DNA of 60,000 bases from NCBI GenBank assembly GCA_950295325.1, contig OX485808.1, positions 3,290,501-3,350,500 on the forward strand, read 5' to 3'. Each line of letters starts with the position of its first letter. Position 1 is the first letter of the stretch. This stretch comes from Polytrichum commune (taxonomy: Eukaryota; Streptophyta; Polytrichopsida; Polytrichales; Polytrichaceae). Positions 57,867 to 60,000 of the stretch are shown in pieces. A program made the position numbers and the translations under genes. Under the pieces are notes generated by a model. It made no database searches. It was not told the origin of the DNA and saw only the letters and a list, made by a program, of their open reading frames with translations.

Positions 57867-59510
57867 TTATAGGTGCAATTTCTCTCTCATTTCATGTCTC
57901 AAATTGAGTTCTCCGCTCTTCGGTCTTCGCTCTCCGCTCTCCGCTCGCATACTAACTTTCCCCCCCTTGTGCTCCATAGTACCTATTGTCGGTAGAATGT
58001 TCCCACTTGTTTCTTGAGTTTGAGGGATGTTGGCCTTGTCCATCTTCACAACATTGTTCATATTGTTTGAAGCATTCAAATGAAGTTCTTGCCGAATTTG
58101 ACGGAGCCTCAAACAAATATCTTGAAAGGTTGGCCTTTTTGATGGTTCGAAAGCCCAACAATCTTTGATCAAAGATGTCAATGACTCGGGGCAATCGGGC
58201 GGCAACCTCGGCCTCTCTCCACCTTCCATCCTTTCTTTCACCTTGGATCTCAAGCCTTGCGAGAATGGAATCACCGCCGTGAGAATGTAAGAACACACCA
58301 TGGCAAAGCTAAATACGTCACTTTTGAAAGCATTCACAAAATGTTTCAAGGTGTCATCGTATCCTACAAATGTCTCTGGTGCCCTAAACCCGGGGGAACC
58401 TAGATTATGGCATGTTGGCTCTTCGTACGCATCTTGTGCTTCAATTTTTGAAATTCCAAAGTCGGCCAATTTAACTTTCACGTAGCCCCTGGAAACCAAT
58501 ATGGGATCATTCAAGGAGTTTACAAGGATGTTTTCGGGCTTCAAGTCACAGTGTGCAACATTCATGTCGTGGAGATAGAGCATTCCGCTTGCGATTTGGA
58601 ACATGACATCAACGACAACAAGATTTGATCGTTGCAAATCAAAGTTGTTCATAATTGCATCTTTGAGTTTTCTCTCCATCTTCTCCATCACTATATATCG
58701 CCCTTTGCCATCATGGGCATCTCCTTCACCACAACATATGAACTTAATGATGTTTGGATGACTCAACCCTGCTAAGATGCCCACTTCTTTCTTGAAGTTT
58801 GCATACGATTTATCTTCATAATCAATGTCAACCGCTTTAAAAACCTTCATAGCCAATTCCAAGCCAAAGCAATTTGTTTTGTATATTTGTCCACAAGCAC
58901 CACGTCCCAACGGAGTTGATCGTTGAGGAATCCAATTGTATGCAGGAAATGTACCGCCATTCAACTCAGCACCTTCTCCAACCATTCGACAAAGCAACCG
59001 GTCGTAGGCATACTTTGCAACTTCTTGATCCTTCAAGGATTTTGATGCATGACTATGTTCCAACAATTGTTGGACCAATGCCTTTCGGTCTTCCTCGACT
59101 TCTTTTATATTGATTGGATGGAACTCTATGGACTTTTGAAGGTCCATGGTCATTATCCCCAATATTTGGAATTGCTCACACAATGTACTGAAAATACAAT
59201 TGAGCTCTTCAAGCAACTCACGAAACTCTTCTTCATTATTCATCTGGCACAATGATGCATGGATCCAATCGTCCCTACTGCAGTCTTGGATTAATGCCTC
59301 GATTTTATACACAACTCGATATAAATGCTCCATACTTGGTCCAAGCTCCATTTTGTCATGAACTTGTTGGACCAAAGTCTTGAAACATTCTACAACAAGA
59401 TTCGATTTGTTTTTTAAATGCAAACATTGTTTTGCATTCAATAAGATTTTCTTTTGTTCCAATTGCTTCAATTTTATTGAGCACTCAATCAAAAGTTGGG
59501 AGTTCTTCAT
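57867..59510 (-). CDS. kinase half of a transposon-split PNL immune receptor
   Basis: The frame has 547 codons. Residues 1-~170 are helical and Leu/Lys/Glu-rich, perhaps a helical-bundle signalling domain. The kinase domain has the Gly loop LGRGACGQIY (201-210), catalytic Lys K222 (AMKVF), HCDLKPEN (320-327), DFG (350-352), APE (377-379) and FEPSKRPTFQDI near 454-465. Cys replaces Arg in HRD, so this is a non-RD kinase, common among innate-immune kinases. Native sequence ends around residue 516 (TMEHKG); the last ~31 residues are read from the MULE terminus and are foreign. Before insertion the frame would have run on into the NB-ARC half at 42598. It keeps its own start and promoter, so a truncated kinase could still be made. 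Confidence 0.88.
   Translation of the reverse strand: MKNSQLLIECSIKLKQLEQKKILLNAKQCLHLKNKSNLVVECFKTLVQQVHDKMELGPSMEHLYRVVYKIEALIQDCSRDDWIHASLCQMNNEEEFRELLEELNCIFSTLCEQFQILGIMTMDLQKSIEFHPINIKEVEEDRKALVQQLLEHSHASKSLKDQEVAKYAYDRLLCRMVGEGAELNGGTFPAYNWIPQRSTPLGRGACGQIYKTNCFGLELAMKVFKAVDIDYEDKSYANFKKEVGILAGLSHPNIIKFICCGEGDAHDGKGRYIVMEKMERKLKDAIMNNFDLQRSNLVVVDVMFQIASGMLYLHDMNVAHCDLKPENILVNSLNDPILVSRGYVKVKLADFGISKIEAQDAYEEPTCHNLGSPGFRAPETFVGYDDTLKHFVNAFKSDVFSFAMVCSYILTAVIPFSQGLRSKVKERMEGGERPRLPPDCPESLTSLIKDCWAFEPSKRPTFQDICLRLRQIRQELHLNASNNMNNVVKMDKANIPQTQETSGNILPTIGTMEHKGGKVSMRAESGERRPKSGELNLRHEMREKLHL
57895..57952 (-). repeat. right TIR of the MULE
   Basis: On the minus strand starts GTATGCGAGCGGAGAGCGGA, mirroring 42609 onward. 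It is translated as the last residues of the truncated kinase frame (MRAESGERRPKSGEL). Confidence 0.75.
57962..57973. repeat. 12-bp target-site duplication, right copy
   Basis: Same 12 bases as 42587-42598. On the minus strand it lies within codons for EHKG of the kinase half. Confidence 0.8.
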
Positions 59511-60000
59511 GATGCAATACTTGCCGTATGCCCTCGAATGAATGTACTTTATGAAATCTCAATTTGAAAGGATTTTGTATTGGAAAGCAACTTTGAAGGA
59601 TCATACAATCATCTGCACATCAAAGCCAAAAATCAAGATTAAGAACGCACCTTCATGTACAACACATTTATATCGACTTTATTATATGCAACACATATTA
59701 CATCTATCAAAAAGCAAATCATGAAATTTTAAATTTTAAAAAAATCATGTATTCTTTAAACTCCTCCTTACTAGTTCCAACACTCTATAGTCTACTTGGG
59801 AGCATACACAACTTAATCACTTCATATGTTAAGTAGGTTTGTAACATAACGTAGGATGTTAAATGATCTTGGGCAACCTAGATTTTCTACATTTGTAGCA
59901 GATATTAAGGTTTAAAGAAACCTTCATTAACCATTCATACAATATAGCATGAGCATTGTATTATACATTATACAAGAAAATTCAAACTTGTAGAATGATA
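59511..60000 (-). promoter_or_regulatory. upstream region of the split receptor gene
   Basis: AT-rich, no coding sequence. It should hold the 5' untranslated region and promoter of the PNL gene; no individual element can be assigned with confidence. Confidence 0.35.

Larger units (their letters stand above)
42599..57961. mobile_element. 15.4-kb MULE carrying a methyltransferase-like gene
   Basis: Boundaries are set by the 12-bp duplication. Imperfect terminal inverted repeats begin GGACGAGACTTGTATGTGAG on the left and (reverse complement) GGAAAGTTAGTATGCGAGCG on the right, continuing as purine-rich GAGCGG/GAGAGCG repeats for ~60 bp. From GTATG inward, roughly 34 of the first 43 positions agree. 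Cargo: SWIM-type transposase (43168-46964, minus), ParB-methyltransferase-like gene (52878-56807, plus) and a palindromic satellite. Nested insertions: a GC-rich repeat (~50926-51865) and a pogo-derived MITE (~57150-57585). It sits exactly in the reading frame of the PNL receptor. Confidence 0.8.

Overview
The window looks like transposon-packed nuclear DNA of a land plant or close streptophyte relative. Genes are sparse, have short GT-AG introns, and sit among degraded DNA transposons, MITEs and SINE-like repeats. The most telling gene is a protein kinase + NB-ARC + leucine-rich-repeat receptor (the PNL class described from mosses), so a bryophyte-grade plant is the best guess. A charophyte alga or another early-diverging lineage cannot be excluded from 60 kb.

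Layout. 1-3.3 kb: a broken pogo/Tigger transposase gene with its 3' terminal repeat. 3.3-12.7 kb: non-coding DNA holding two abutting MITEs (4663-4989 and 4992-5406, the second with an 8-bp target duplication) and three diverged tandem units separated by GA microsatellites. 12743-21538: a complete-looking PIF/Harbinger element with TTA target duplication, G/C-rich inverted ends, a DDE transposase and a convergent Myb/trihelix-like partner. 21.5-38 kb: hAT remnants, a foldback, an LRR-receptor fragment, hAT-type MITEs, two SINE-like repeats with anticodon-armless tRNA-like heads, and a 936-bp TIR element.

38-60 kb is the core. One PNL immune-receptor gene (minus strand) is split in two by a 15.4-kb MULE. 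The kinase half is at 57867-59510 and the NB-ARC/LRR half at 38283-42598. The break carries a 12-bp direct repeat (42587-42598 and 57962-57973) in the same codon phase on both sides, so loss of the element plus one repeat copy would give one continuous reading frame. The LRR half has 38 nearly identical 24-residue repeats, with decayed repeats just beyond its stop codon.

The MULE (42599-57961) is unusual. Besides a two-exon SWIM-type transposase (43168-46964) it carries an eight-exon gene (52878-56807). I read that gene as a fusion of a ParB-like DGNHR domain with a beta-class DNA methyltransferase-like domain, a prokaryote/phage-style architecture with degenerate catalytic motifs. Between the two genes is a ~170-bp satellite whose every unit carries a 16-bp perfect palindrome. 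A pogo-derived MITE and a piece of another dispersed repeat are nested inside. The giant element with its methyltransferase-like cargo, and the receptor it broke, are the main candidates for something undescribed.
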